Below, one piece after another: positions 28,960 to 37,735 of a stretch of DNA of 64,000 nt (its first letter is position 1; each line of letters opens with the position of its first letter). The notes beneath the pieces were generated by a model that had not been told where the DNA came from, did no database searches, and worked only from the letters and a program-made list of their open reading frames with translations. Made by a program: the position numbers and the translations under genes. This DNA is from Geothrix edaphica (GTDB lineage Bacteria > Acidobacteriota > Holophagae > Holophagales > Holophagaceae). The stretch is from NCBI RefSeq assembly GCF_030268045.1, contig NZ_BSDC01000001.1, positions 186,001 to 250,000 of the forward strand, read 5' to 3'.

Positions 28960-29772
28960 ATGTCCCTCATCCGTCCCTTCGCCGCGGCTGTGGCCGCCGT
29001 CCTCCTCTGGGCCCCGCTCGCGGCGCAGACCCAGGTGGTCCAGCCCGCCAAGGCGGAAAAGACCACCGAGACCCGGACCGTGCCCCTGGCGGCCGGCTCG
29101 GCGCTCAAGGTGAAGAACATCAACGGCTTCATCCACGTGGAGGCCTGGGATCGGGAGGAGGTCCAGTTCACGGGCGAGTTCAAGCCCAGCAGCCAGGACG
29201 AGCAGGTGAAGGTGGTGATCGAATCCGGCAAGGGTAGTCTGGAAATCCGCGGCGAGTATCCCAAGCACACCGGGTGGGGCCCGTACCGGGGGCCCTCCTG
29301 CCAGATGACCCTCAAGGTGCCGCGTCGGGTGGCGCCCTCCCTGGAGAGCGTGAACGGCGAGGTGGCCCTCAGCGGTACCCAGGGCGCCGCCAGACTCACC
29401 ACCGTCAACGGCGGCGTGCGCGCCACGGAGCTTGGGGAGGACTTGAAGGCCACTACGGTGAACGGCGCCATCACGCTGACGCAGGTGCGCGGGGAGCTGG
29501 TGCTTGAAACGGTGAACGGGGCCATCAAGGGCACGGGCCTGGACGGCCAGGGCAAGGGGCTCAAGGCTTCGACGGTCAACGGCTCCATCCACCTCCAGGC
29601 CACGGGCCTCAAGGGGCGCCTGCGGGCCAGCACCGTCCATGGCGGCATCACCTTCAAAGCCCAGGGCGCGGAGCAGGTGGAGGTGAAGAAGCACTCCGTC
29701 AGCGCGGTCTTCTCCGGCGGCGGCCAGGGCATCGAGCTGGAGACCGTCAACGGCGCGATCACACTGGACTGA
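28960..29772 (+). CDS. DUF4097 beta-helix protein (copy 2)
   Basis: The 270-residue exported protein has a signal peptide (MSLIRPFAAAVAAVLLWAPLAAQ). A beta-repeat region follows with TVNGAI-type motifs recurring about every 18-20 residues. It is a paralogue of the gene at 17259-18158: both have the KVKNxNG, WDxEEV and CxMTLxVPR blocks. Its repeats read VNG where copy 1 reads TNG. GGAGG precedes the ATG. It is monocistronic and followed by an intrinsic terminator. The shared ECF-like element suggests co-regulation with copy 1. Confidence 0.88.
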   Translation: MSLIRPFAAAVAAVLLWAPLAAQTQVVQPAKAEKTTETRTVPLAAGSALKVKNINGFIHVEAWDREEVQFTGEFKPSSQDEQVKVVIESGKGSLEIRGEYPKHTGWGPYRGPSCQMTLKVPRRVAPSLESVNGEVALSGTQGAARLTTVNGGVRATELGEDLKATTVNGAITLTQVRGELVLETVNGAIKGTGLDGQGKGLKASTVNGSIHLQATGLKGRLRASTVHGGITFKAQGAEQVEVKKHSVSAVFSGGGQGIELETVNGAITLD

Positions 29773-29790
29773 GCCGTACCTGCATCTCGA

Positions 29791-29815
29791 AAAGGGCCGA
29801 CGCCGCCGGCCCTTT
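29791..29815 (+). terminator. Intrinsic terminator
   Basis: AAAGGGCCG pairs with CGGCCCTTT around 7 nt, with TCTGTT following, 19 bp after the DUF4097 stop. Confidence 0.75.
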
Positions 29816-29934
29816 CTGTTGGCAAAAATAAGAGGCGAAGCGCAGGTCATTTGATATCGGATTGACAGGTCTTAATTTTATCGCATCCTGTTCCGGTGGC
29901 GGGGACAGACCCCCGCGCATCGGATGGATACCCT

Positions 29935-30432
29935 GTGAGCGGAAAGCGTCGCCTGATCCTGTTGAGCGTCCTGGCCAGCGTCTTCGCGGGCGTGTTCCTG
30001 GGTTCCGGGGCCTACACCTTCGTGTCGGCGAACGGCACCTCGTACCTGTCGAACAACCCCGAAGTCTGCGTGAACTGCCACATCATGCGCACCGAGTACG
30101 ACAGCTGGCGCCACGGCTCCCACCATGCGGTGGCCGTGTGCAACGACTGCCACCTGCCCCACAGCAATGTCGTGAGCAAGCTCTACGTGAAGGCCAGCAA
30201 CGGGTACCACCACTCCAAGGCCTTCACGCTACTGAATTTCGCGGAGCCCATCCGCATCAAGCCCGGCAACGCCCAGGTCCTGGAGGACAACTGCCTCCGC
30301 TGCCACGGCGAGCTGACGAGCGAGATCACCGCCCACGGCACCCTGGGCGTGCCCACGGACCCGACGCGGAAGGCCGACCTCTACGGCTGCGTGCGCTGCC
30401 ACCAGGAGGTGGGCCATGGGCCCATGGGCTGA
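29935..30432 (+). CDS. nrfH: Tetrahaem c-type cytochrome NrfH
   Basis: The 165-residue NapC/NirT-family protein has one N-terminal membrane helix (LILLSVLASVFAGVFLG). It then has four CxxCH haem sites: CVNCH, CNDCH, CLRCH and CVRCH. It takes electrons from the quinol pool and passes them to NrfA. The GTG before SGKRRL is chosen because it places the helix near the N-terminus; a GTG 39 bp upstream is possible. It is followed after 72 bp by nrfA. The upstream region is AT-rich and contains TTGACA at 29862-29867 but no clear -10. Confidence 0.94.
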   Translation: MSGKRRLILLSVLASVFAGVFLGSGAYTFVSANGTSYLSNNPEVCVNCHIMRTEYDSWRHGSHHAVAVCNDCHLPHSNVVSKLYVKASNGYHHSKAFTLLNFAEPIRIKPGNAQVLEDNCLRCHGELTSEITAHGTLGVPTDPTRKADLYGCVRCHQEVGHGPMG

Positions 30433-30504
30433 TTCCCCGACCATCCATCCAACCCCTGATCTCACCCCTAGGCGCGTGGCCCGCCACGCGGGAGGAACCC
30501 CCCG

Positions 30505-31995
30505 ATGAACGACAACCCCACACCGCTGCTCTCCCGTCCGCTGGTCCGGATGGGCCTCATCGCCGCCGGCGCCGCCCTGGCGACGGTGCTCGTGATGGCC
30601 CTGTACGCCAGCATCTCCAGCCGCAAGGCCGAAGCGAAGCAGACCAGCTTCAAGCTGGTGGACCTCGACGAGAAGACCGTCGATCCCGCCCAGTGGGGGA
30701 AGAACTTCCCCCGCCAGTTCGACGCCTACCTGAAGACCTCGGAGAAGTACAGCACCAAGTACGGCGGCGCCGGCAGCGAGGGCCTGCCCAAGAGCCGCAT
30801 CAAGGAGGATCCGCGCCTGGTGACGATCTTCGATGGCTACGCCTTCGCCATCGACTTCAACCAGCGCCAGGGCCACGCCTACATGCTGGACGACCAGCGC
30901 AACACCAAGCGCGTCACCGAGCGCAAGCAGCCGGGCTCCTGCCTCCACTGCCACGCCTCCAACACCGTGGCCTTCCGCGAGCTCGGCCTGAAGGGCGGAG
31001 CTCCGGGCACCCTCGACGAGGCCTTCAGCAGCCCCAATGCCCAGGCCCAGCTGATGGCGGGCTTCGAGGCCCTCTGCAAGATGCCCTACGCCGACGCCAC
31101 CAAGCTCGTGAAGCATCCCGTCGCCTGCATCGACTGCCACGATCCCAAGAACATGGCCCTGCGTGTCACCAAGCCCGGCTTCATCCGCGGCATCGTGGCC
31201 CTGGCCAACAGCGCCGAGCCCGTGCCGCACCTGCCCTCCATCGAGAAGTGGCGCAAGGGCGACAAGTCCGTGGCCTATGATGCCAACCGCGACGCCTCCC
31301 GCCAGGAGCTGCGGTCCATGGTGTGCGGCCAGTGCCACGTGGAGTACTACTGCGGCCCCAAGGTCACGCTCTTCTTCCCCTGGAACAAGGGCCTGAAGGT
31401 CGAGCAGATCGAGGCCACCTACGACGAGTACAAGTTCCCCGACGGCCACCGCTTCTTCGACTGGCAGCACGCCAAGACCGGCGCCGAGGTCCTCAAGGCC
31501 CAGCACCCCGAGTTCGAGATGTGGAGCCAGGGCATCCACGCCCGCTCCGGCGTCTCCTGCGCCGACTGCCACATGCCCTATGTCCGCGAGGGCGCCCTCA
31601 AGATCAGCGACCACCAGGTGCGCAGCCCGCTGCTCAACATCTCGCGCTCCTGCCAGACCTGCCACCGCTTCCCCGAGGAGGAGCTGAAGGCCCGCGTCAC
31701 CTCCATCCAGGACCGCACCAAGGCCCTCATGGACCGCGCCGAGGACGCCGTGGTGAACCTCATCGACGACATCGCCGCCGCCAAGAAGGCCGGCGTGGAT
31801 GAAGGCAAGCTGAAGCCGATCTACGAGCTCCAGCGCAAGGCCCAGTGGCGCGTGGACTTCGTGAACGCCGAGAACTCCATGGGCTTCCACGCGCCCCAGG
31901 AGGTCGCCCGCATCCTCGGCGAGGCCATCGACTACGGCCGCCAGGGCCAGGTGGCCCTCCGCGACCTGGGCGTGCCGAAGGTGGCGAAGAAGTAG
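30505..31995 (+). CDS. nrfA: Ammonia-forming nitrite reductase NrfA with CxxCH at haem 1
   Basis: The 496-residue pentahaem cytochrome reduces nitrite to ammonium in six electrons. It has a non-cleaved or signal helix at residues 16-37. The five haem motifs in order are CLHCH, CIDCH, CGQCH, CADCH and CQTCH. In most NrfA the first, catalytic, haem is bound by CxxCK. Here the site is CLHCH, a variant known in some epsilonproteobacteria and others that needs no dedicated haem lyase. The catalytic Tyr (CGQCHVEYY) and His (GIHARSG) are present. It is coupled with nrfH and ends in a 13-bp hairpin. Confidence 0.96.
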   Translation: MNDNPTPLLSRPLVRMGLIAAGAALATVLVMALYASISSRKAEAKQTSFKLVDLDEKTVDPAQWGKNFPRQFDAYLKTSEKYSTKYGGAGSEGLPKSRIKEDPRLVTIFDGYAFAIDFNQRQGHAYMLDDQRNTKRVTERKQPGSCLHCHASNTVAFRELGLKGGAPGTLDEAFSSPNAQAQLMAGFEALCKMPYADATKLVKHPVACIDCHDPKNMALRVTKPGFIRGIVALANSAEPVPHLPSIEKWRKGDKSVAYDANRDASRQELRSMVCGQCHVEYYCGPKVTLFFPWNKGLKVEQIEATYDEYKFPDGHRFFDWQHAKTGAEVLKAQHPEFEMWSQGIHARSGVSCADCHMPYVREGALKISDHQVRSPLLNISRSCQTCHRFPEEELKARVTSIQDRTKALMDRAEDAVVNLIDDIAAAKKAGVDEGKLKPIYELQRKAQWRVDFVNAENSMGFHAPQEVARILGEAIDYGRQGQVALRDLGVPKVAKK

Positions 31996-32013
31996 CTCCA
32001 GTCCGGAAGAGGG

Positions 32014-32042
32014 AAGCAGGGCCGGCAGCGCCGGCCCTGCTT
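32014..32042 (+). terminator. Terminator hairpin after nrfA
   Basis: A 13-bp perfect stem (32014-32026 with 32030-32042, AAGCAGGGCCGGC) around AGC lies 19 bp after the nrfA stop. The T tract is weak. Confidence 0.65.
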
Positions 32043-32119
32043 GTCATCTGGAACCGCTTGACGGCAGGGGACGACCTCCCGAGGCTGGAGCCACCCATCC
32101 CAAGCCGTCCGGAGGTCCC

Positions 32120-32710
32120 ATGCCGAAGTTCCTCGTCGTCCCGGCCCTGCTCCGCCTCATCTCCGAGGGCAGCTTCTTCAAGCAGGTCTTCGCCTGGCTG
32201 CTGAGGCTGTGGACCGCCGCCGCCGTCGTCGCGGGGATCTGGCTCTCCATCGAGCTGTGGCGGGGCGGGGGCACGAGCAGCCAGGCGGTCTTCGGGCAGC
32301 TGGTCTTCCAGGTCGCCCTGGTCGTGGCCACCTACCTCGTGGCCCACCTCAGCTGGGTGCGGGCCCAGGATGTGGCGGCCATGCCCCAGATCGCCGGCGA
32401 GGTGATCATCCCCCTCGCGCGCCTGTTGCTGCGGCTGGGTGGGGAGCTCTACGCCAGCCTGCTGGCGGTGATCAGCACGGGTGGGGCCCTCATGATCTGG
32501 ATCAGCGCGGGCGAAGCCCGCCCGTACCTGGCGGAGCTACGCCTCCTGCTGCCCGGAACGGGGGGCGACCCCTTCCCGGCCGGCCTCGCCATGCTGCTCA
32601 TCGGCCTCGCCTCCGCCGCCCTGGGCCTGCTGGGCGGCTACCTCGCCTCCGAGCTGCTGGGGCTGCTCTGCGCCATCGAAAGCAACACCCGGGGCGGGAA
32701 GCAGATCTGA
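32120..32710 (+). CDS. Polytopic membrane protein of unknown function
   Basis: The 196-residue protein has about four hydrophobic helices (around residues 25-43, 62-80, 98-130 and 150-185), with a helical start (LVVPALLRLISEGSFF). I do not recognise the family. GGAGG lies just before the ATG. It follows nrfA but is separated by a terminator, and it is convergent with the WYL regulator, with 3 bp between the stops. Its base composition matches the neighbours. Confidence 0.7.
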   Translation: MPKFLVVPALLRLISEGSFFKQVFAWLLRLWTAAAVVAGIWLSIELWRGGGTSSQAVFGQLVFQVALVVATYLVAHLSWVRAQDVAAMPQIAGEVIIPLARLLLRLGGELYASLLAVISTGGALMIWISAGEARPYLAELRLLLPGTGGDPFPAGLAMLLIGLASAALGLLGGYLASELLGLLCAIESNTRGGKQI

Positions 32711-32713
32711 GCT

Positions 32714-33772
32714 CTACCGGTAGCGCGCCGCCATGGCCTTCAACGTCGTCGCCAGGTGGGCCCGCAGGGCCTTCGGCACCAGCACCTCCGCCTCGGCGCC
32801 CAGCTGGAGGATGTAGCGGGTCGGGCCGTGGAGGTCCGTGGCCAGGAAGCTGAGCAGCACGGTGCCGCCCTTCTCCTTGCGGACTTCGACCCGGGGCAGG
32901 GCGGGGGGGGCGTCCAGCAGGGCCTGGGGCCAGTTGGAGCCGCCGACCCGCACCTGCACCTGGAAGGGCGCCGCGGGGCTGAACCAGCCGCCGATCTGCA
33001 GGTCCCGGGCCTGTTCCAGGGGGCGCTTGTCGGGGATGAGGCCCCGCTTGGGGAGCGCCTTCGCCTCGACGATGCGGGCCAGGCGGAAGTGCCGGGGCTC
33101 CTGCTTGGCGGGGTCCCAGGCCAGGAGGAACGCGCCACCGGAAAACACGTCGTGGGTGAGGGTGAAGGGCACCACCGTGCGGGTGCCGGTGCGGCCCGTG
33201 GAGGCGGCGGCGTAGGTCAGTTCCAGCTCGCGGGGGCCCTCAGGATGGCCCAGGGCCATGAGCACCTGGGAGAGCATCTTCGTGTCGAGGGCCTGCTGGT
33301 CGTCAGCGCCGCCCCGAACGCACACGTGGGCCTGGAGCGCGTCGAAGAGGTTCCGGTCGCGGCTGCTGAGGTGGCTGTCCGCCAGGGCGCGCAGGCCCTC
33401 CAGCTGGTCGTACCACATCTCCGTGGCCGTGCCCTCCAGGGCCATGAGCGCCACCTCCAGGGCCAGGCGGGCGTGGGGCGTGATCTTGCTGTCCCAATCC
33501 GGCGCCTTCTCCAGGGTGAAGTGGATGACGGCGGGCCGGCCCTCGCGTTCCTTGCCGAAGCGGGCGCCCTGCTCCTCCAGCAGCACGATGGCGCGGTCCA
33601 CGGTGCGCATGGCCACCCCGCCCAGCTTCCGGGCCAGGCCGGCCTTGGTGATGCCCCGCTCGCCCGCGTCCCGGATGGCCTCCAGCACCGCCTGGAGCCG
33701 CTCGGGCTTGACCAGGCTGCCGCCGTCGGGGCGGGGTGATTCAGGAGTCTTCCGGAACGAGGAACGGGCCAT
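32714..33772 (-). CDS. WYL-domain transcriptional regulator (large)
   Basis: The 352-residue protein has an N-terminal winged-helix region (LEAIRDAGERGITKAGLARKL, about residues 30-95). A long C-terminal part follows with a WYL-like sensor core (TYAAASTGRTGTRTVVPFTLTHD, then FLLAWD and FRLARI). WYL proteins bind ligands or nucleic acid and often regulate defence or stress genes. The ATG has GGAGG upstream. The gene pssA starts 87 bp away on the opposite strand. No target is evident from position. Confidence 0.8.
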   Translation of the reverse strand: MARSSFRKTPESPRPDGGSLVKPERLQAVLEAIRDAGERGITKAGLARKLGGVAMRTVDRAIVLLEEQGARFGKEREGRPAVIHFTLEKAPDWDSKITPHARLALEVALMALEGTATEMWYDQLEGLRALADSHLSSRDRNLFDALQAHVCVRGGADDQQALDTKMLSQVLMALGHPEGPRELELTYAAASTGRTGTRTVVPFTLTHDVFSGGAFLLAWDPAKQEPRHFRLARIVEAKALPKRGLIPDKRPLEQARDLQIGGWFSPAAPFQVQVRVGGSNWPQALLDAPPALPRVEVRKEKGGTVLLSFLATDLHGPTRYILQLGAEAEVLVPKALRAHLATTLKAMAARYR

Positions 33773-33858
33773 GGCGACCTCCGGGTCCAGGATTGGCCAG
33801 AGACTGTCAAAGGGCAAGGGGAAGCCGGGCTTCGCCCGGACAGCCGCTATGATGGGGC

Positions 33859-35259
33859 ATGGACACGTCGGCAACCCCTGACCCTGGATCTTGGGCGAAC
33901 CTGTTCCGACGAGGCCGGCCCAGGCGGGTGGGCCACTTTCCCATCGATGCCTTTCCAGCGATTCCCGTGAGCGCGCAGGCCGTGCAGGTGCTCTCCGGGC
34001 CTCCGGCGTTCCGGTCGGTGCTGCTGGAGCGCATCGCGGGGGCCCGGCACCGCATCATCCTGGTGTGCCTGTATCTCCAGGACGATCCTTCCGGGCGCGA
34101 GATCATGGAAGCCCTGTATGCCGCCCACCGGACGAACCCGGGGCTGGACATCCAGGTTCTGGTCGACACGCACCGCGCCCAGCGGGGCCTCATCGGGAAG
34201 GCCAAGAGCCCGGGCAATGCCGCCATGTACCGGGATTTCGCCTCCCGGTACGGGCCGGGCGTCCGGATTCTCGGCGTGCCCGTCCAGAGCCGGGAGCTCT
34301 TCGGCGTGCTCCACCTGAAGGGGTTCATCTTCGATGACAGCGTGCTGTACAGCGGCGCGAGCCTCAACGATGTGTATCTCGGCCAGGGCGGGCGCTACCG
34401 GCTGGACCGGTACCACCTGTTCGAATCCAAGATCCTGGCGGATTGCCTGGCGGATTTCGTCCGCGCCACATTCCTGAACCAGGCCGCCGTGACCTCTCTG
34501 AATGATCCAGCCGACGCCGTCGAGGGGGGCTCATCGCACGACCTGAGAACCTTCCGCCGGGGGCTGCGGGCAGCCCAGTACACCTTTGAAGGCGGCCCGG
34601 TCCGCCCCGGCGAGGTGGCCGTCACACCCCTGGCCGGGCTGGGGGCGGGCAACCGGCTCAATGAAACCATCCTGGCCCTGCTGAAATCCACCCAGCGGAA
34701 GCTGGTCATCTACACGCCCTACTTCAATCTGCCGGGGGAAGTCCGCCGGGCCGTGTCCCGCCAGCTGGCCCAGGGCCGGGAAGTCACGATCGTGGTGGGC
34801 GACAAGGCGGCCAATGACTTCTTCATTCCGCCCAGCGAGCCTTTCAAGGTCATCGGCCTGCTGCCTTATCTCTACGAGGCCAACCTGCGACGCTTCACCA
34901 AGGCCCACCGGCAGGCCATGGCCGATGGCCGGTTGAAGGTCTACCTGTGGCACCACGCGGACAACACCTTCCACATGAAGGGCCTGTTCGTGGATGACAA
35001 GATCGCCGTGGTGACCGGGAACAACCTGAACCCCCGGGCCTGGAACCTCGATCTGGAAAACGGTCTGGTGATCCAGGATCCGCGTGGGCTGCTGCGCAGC
35101 CAGCATGCCCGGGAGCGGGCCTCCATCCTGAAGCACGCCACGCGTCTGGCCAGCTTCCAGGATCTGGAGACCCCCAGTGCCTACCCGCCCAAGGTGCAGC
35201 AGGCGCTGAGGCCCATGAACCGCACCCGCATCGACCGGCTGCTCAACCGGTTGCTTTGA
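33859..35259 (+). CDS. pssA: CDP-diacylglycerol-serine O-phosphatidyltransferase, PLD type
   Basis: The 466-residue protein is close in length and layout to the peripheral E. coli PssA, which makes phosphatidylserine for phosphatidylethanolamine. It has two HKD motifs: HLKGFIFDD (His152, Lys154, Asp159) and HMKGLFVDD near residue 370. Each is followed by an SGASLN/TGNNLNPRAW strand, and LDLENGL is present. No signal or membrane helix is visible, as expected for this class. It stands alone between the WYL gene and a truncated adenylate-forming-like gene. Confidence 0.93.
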   Translation: MDTSATPDPGSWANLFRRGRPRRVGHFPIDAFPAIPVSAQAVQVLSGPPAFRSVLLERIAGARHRIILVCLYLQDDPSGREIMEALYAAHRTNPGLDIQVLVDTHRAQRGLIGKAKSPGNAAMYRDFASRYGPGVRILGVPVQSRELFGVLHLKGFIFDDSVLYSGASLNDVYLGQGGRYRLDRYHLFESKILADCLADFVRATFLNQAAVTSLNDPADAVEGGSSHDLRTFRRGLRAAQYTFEGGPVRPGEVAVTPLAGLGAGNRLNETILALLKSTQRKLVIYTPYFNLPGEVRRAVSRQLAQGREVTIVVGDKAANDFFIPPSEPFKVIGLLPYLYEANLRRFTKAHRQAMADGRLKVYLWHHADNTFHMKGLFVDDKIAVVTGNNLNPRAWNLDLENGLVIQDPRGLLRSQHARERASILKHATRLASFQDLETPSAYPPKVQQALRPMNRTRIDRLLNRLL

Positions 35260-35266
35260 CGCACTC

Positions 35267-35881
35267 TCAGGCGGTCCAGAAACGGGAGAAGGGCTCGGGA
35301 TCCCAACAGGCCTCCCGCCGTCGTCGAGCCAGGAACCCAGTGGCAGCAGGTGCCTCGCTGGCCAGCACCGCGTGGGCGCCGGCGTAGAGGGCGCTCCAGA
35401 GGGCGGCGCGCAGGGCGGGCTCGGCCAGGCGGGCCAGGGGAAGCTCCACCCGGGTGTCGTGGTCCCAGCCAAGGACGGTGTTCAGGCGCCGCAGGCGTGC
35501 CATGAGCTCCCCCTGGCTGAGGCCCGCGCCAAAGGGGGTGGCAGTACTGACGACCTGCTCGCGGGCGTGGTAGGCGCCGCGGCCCGCCTCGGCGTTGAAG
35601 CGGGGGCCGCCCAGGGCCTCGGGCGGCACCGGTTGCCCTGTGTCGTCCCAGGCCAGGCCCGAGGCGGCCACCGCCAGCTCGGCGGCCCAGTCCCAGGGCG
35701 TGCCCGTGGCGGAGTGCAGGGCGGGCGGCGTCGGGGCGGCCAGCAGGCCCAGGGCCACGCCCTCGGCGCGGTTGCGTAGCTGGGCATATGTGAGGGTCCC
35801 CCAGTCCGGGGCGGTCAGGGCCGGGCGGTCCTGGAGCCGCGCCGCACGCTGGATGAGGAGGTCCCGGAGGGTGGAGGCCAT
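35267..35881 (-). CDS. Short protein resembling the N-terminus of an adenylate-forming enzyme
   Basis: The 204-residue protein starts like acyl-CoA synthetases (LRDLLIQRAARLQDRPAL, then LTYAQLRNRAEGVALGLL). After about 55 residues it loses the usual pattern. There is no P-loop-like TSGTTG and no C-terminal adenylating domain. A C-terminal part reads GELMARLRRLNTVLGW, vaguely like the later helix of such enzymes, so it may be an internally deleted relic. It could alternatively be a small independent protein. It lies 7 bp from the convergent pssA stop, and its ribosome site is weak. Confidence 0.5.
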   Translation of the reverse strand: MASTLRDLLIQRAARLQDRPALTAPDWGTLTYAQLRNRAEGVALGLLAAPTPPALHSATGTPWDWAAELAVAASGLAWDDTGQPVPPEALGGPRFNAEAGRGAYHAREQVVSTATPFGAGLSQGELMARLRRLNTVLGWDHDTRVELPLARLAEPALRAALWSALYAGAHAVLASEAPAATGFLARRRREACWDPEPFSRFWTA

Positions 35882-36015
35882 GGAGAAGTGTCGCAAGATG
35901 AGGGCGGCCTCCGCAAAATGAAACCCGCCATCAACCCTTTTCCGGAGGCCTGGGTCAGAGGGGTATCCGCTTTCCCATCCCGACCGGAGCCCGGCTCCGT
36001 CCCCTGGAGATTCCC

Positions 36016-37677
36016 ATGCGCCCCGTCCTTCGCACCTTCTCCCTGCTGGCACTGCCTCTGGGCCTCAGCGCCCTGGCCCTCAGCATCGCCTGCAGCGGCA
36101 GCTCCTCCGCCGGCTCCAGTGCCTCCGCCACGCCCATGGGCACGGCTTCCATCATCCTCACCGACGCCCCCTCGGATCAGTGGTCGGCCGTCGAAGTGGT
36201 GGTGACGAAGGTGGCCTTCCTGAACAAGTCCGACCATACCAAGGAGGTCGTGGCCTTCCAGGGCGCCAGCGCCAAGATCAACCTGGTGGACCTGGACAGC
36301 GTGGGCGAGCTGCTGGCCTCGGCCCAGATCCCCGCGGGCACCTACGACGCCCTGCGCATCACCATCGATCCGGCCAGCGTCAACCTCGTGAAGGCCGACG
36401 GCACCACGGTGGCCGCCAACCAGATCCATGTGCTGGGGTCCAGCGTCCTGGTGGGGCTCAGCACCGACCTGGTGGTGACCGCCAACGGCAGCAACGCCGT
36501 GCAGCTCGACTTCGACCTGGCCCATCCCCTCTTCCTCGTGCAGCTGCCCGATGGCAGCTGGGCCATGAACCTGCAGGTGAGGCACCGGCCCAATGCGAAC
36601 GGGATGATGGGCATGGCCCAGCTGATGTTCCGCCACCGCAAGGGCACCGTGGCGTCCGTGGGGGCCTCCAGCTTCGTCCTCCACACCGACAGCGGGAACG
36701 ACCTCACGGTGAACGTGGATGCCGGCAGCTGGTTCTTCGATGCCGACGCGCGGGCCCAGGGCAGCTTCGCGGGGCTCGCGGCCGGCAAGCATGTGCTGAT
36801 CTCCCTGCGCATGCAGCCCGACGGCAGTCTCTGGGCCGTGCGGGTGTGGTACAGCGTCAATGCCCTGCCGACCTGGACGCCGGAGGGCCACCTCTACGGC
36901 GTGGACCGGGTCAACAACCGGCTGCTGGTCAGCACGAGCACGGGCGCCCCCCGCGCCATCGCCATCGACTCCGATACCACCTTCACCTACCGCACCAGCC
37001 TGAGCCTCGGCACCGGGACGGCCACCCTGGCCAACCTGTGGTCCGGCTTCAAGGTGCAGGTCCAGGTGAAGGATCCCCTGGCCACGCCCATGCACGCCCA
37101 GTCCGTGAACATCCAGCGCGCGGTGGACGCCGGCCAGATCAGCGCGGCGGACGCCACCCAGCTCACCTATGCGCACCCCATCGCCGGCGATCGCACCTAC
37201 GCCTACACCAGCCCCTTCTCGTGGTGGTACGTCGGGCTCCCCGGCCTGTCCTCCACCAGCACCAGCGCCTTCGCCAGCGCCGTCACGGGCGCGGGGGACG
37301 TGCGGGTGCAGGGCCTGAGCGACCTGGTGTGGAACGGCGGCACCGGCGCCTGGAACGCCGGCAACGCCATCTTCCTGCCCGTGGCCCTGCCCCAGGGGAC
37401 CATCAGCGGCTCGTACAGCGGCGGCCAGCTGGGCTTCACCTTCACCAATTCCACGGGGGCCAGCCAGTCGATCTCCGTCAGCCTCAACCCCACGGTCGGC
37501 CTGCAGCCCGCGGTGCTGGAGGTGACCAACCAGTCCGGCGTGGTGACCGTGGCGCCCATCCCCGTGACCGACTGGGCCGCGAAGCTCGTTTCCCCCGCCA
37601 GGGCGCGCGTGGCCGTGGTGCCCAAGCCGGATGGCAGCTTCGCCGCCTATGCGGTGGTGGTGTTCAGCGGGTTCTGA
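36016..37677 (+). CDS. Lipoprotein with DUF4382 domain
   Basis: The 553-residue protein has a lipoprotein signal: hydrophobic residues 8-25, then SIAC with Cys26. Residues 42-190 match DUF4382 (ASIILTDAPSDQWSAVEVVVTKV, quoted over about 23 positions, then the INLVDLDSVGELLA and LRITIDP segments). The rest is Gly/Ser/Thr-rich beta sequence with a TVASVGASSF repeat as in DUF5666. The role is unknown; these are cell-surface lipoproteins of diverse bacteria. GGAG precedes the ATG. A long hairpin follows the stop. Confidence 0.85.
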   Translation: MRPVLRTFSLLALPLGLSALALSIACSGSSSAGSSASATPMGTASIILTDAPSDQWSAVEVVVTKVAFLNKSDHTKEVVAFQGASAKINLVDLDSVGELLASAQIPAGTYDALRITIDPASVNLVKADGTTVAANQIHVLGSSVLVGLSTDLVVTANGSNAVQLDFDLAHPLFLVQLPDGSWAMNLQVRHRPNANGMMGMAQLMFRHRKGTVASVGASSFVLHTDSGNDLTVNVDAGSWFFDADARAQGSFAGLAAGKHVLISLRMQPDGSLWAVRVWYSVNALPTWTPEGHLYGVDRVNNRLLVSTSTGAPRAIAIDSDTTFTYRTSLSLGTGTATLANLWSGFKVQVQVKDPLATPMHAQSVNIQRAVDAGQISAADATQLTYAHPIAGDRTYAYTSPFSWWYVGLPGLSSTSTSAFASAVTGAGDVRVQGLSDLVWNGGTGAWNAGNAIFLPVALPQGTISGSYSGGQLGFTFTNSTGASQSISVSLNPTVGLQPAVLEVTNQSGVVTVAPIPVTDWAAKLVSPARARVAVVPKPDGSFAAYAVVVFSGF

Positions 37678-37690
37678 GGCCATTCCCGGC

Positions 37691-37734
37691 TTCAACCAAC
37701 GAAGCGGCGCCGTTGCGCCGCTTCGTTGGTTGAA
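37691..37734. terminator. 20-bp perfect hairpin shared by convergent genes
   Basis: The arms 37691-37710 and 37715-37734 are perfectly complementary around CGTT. The hairpin fills the gap between the two stops (37677 and 37736). There are no strong T tracts, but the stem ends in TTCAACC and GGTTGAA. Confidence 0.7.
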
Positions 37735-37735
37735 G

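Noticed and set aside
29862-29890. TTGACA upstream of nrfH as a full sigma-70 promoter.
   Set aside because: The sequence 17 bp downstream (ATCCTG) does not resemble a -10 element, and no FNR- or CRP-like inverted site is clear either.
36016-37677. Repeat-like composition in the DUF4382 lipoprotein as a sign of a tandem-repeat adhesin.
   Set aside because: Only a Ser/Thr/Gly-rich beta region is visible, with no regular period.
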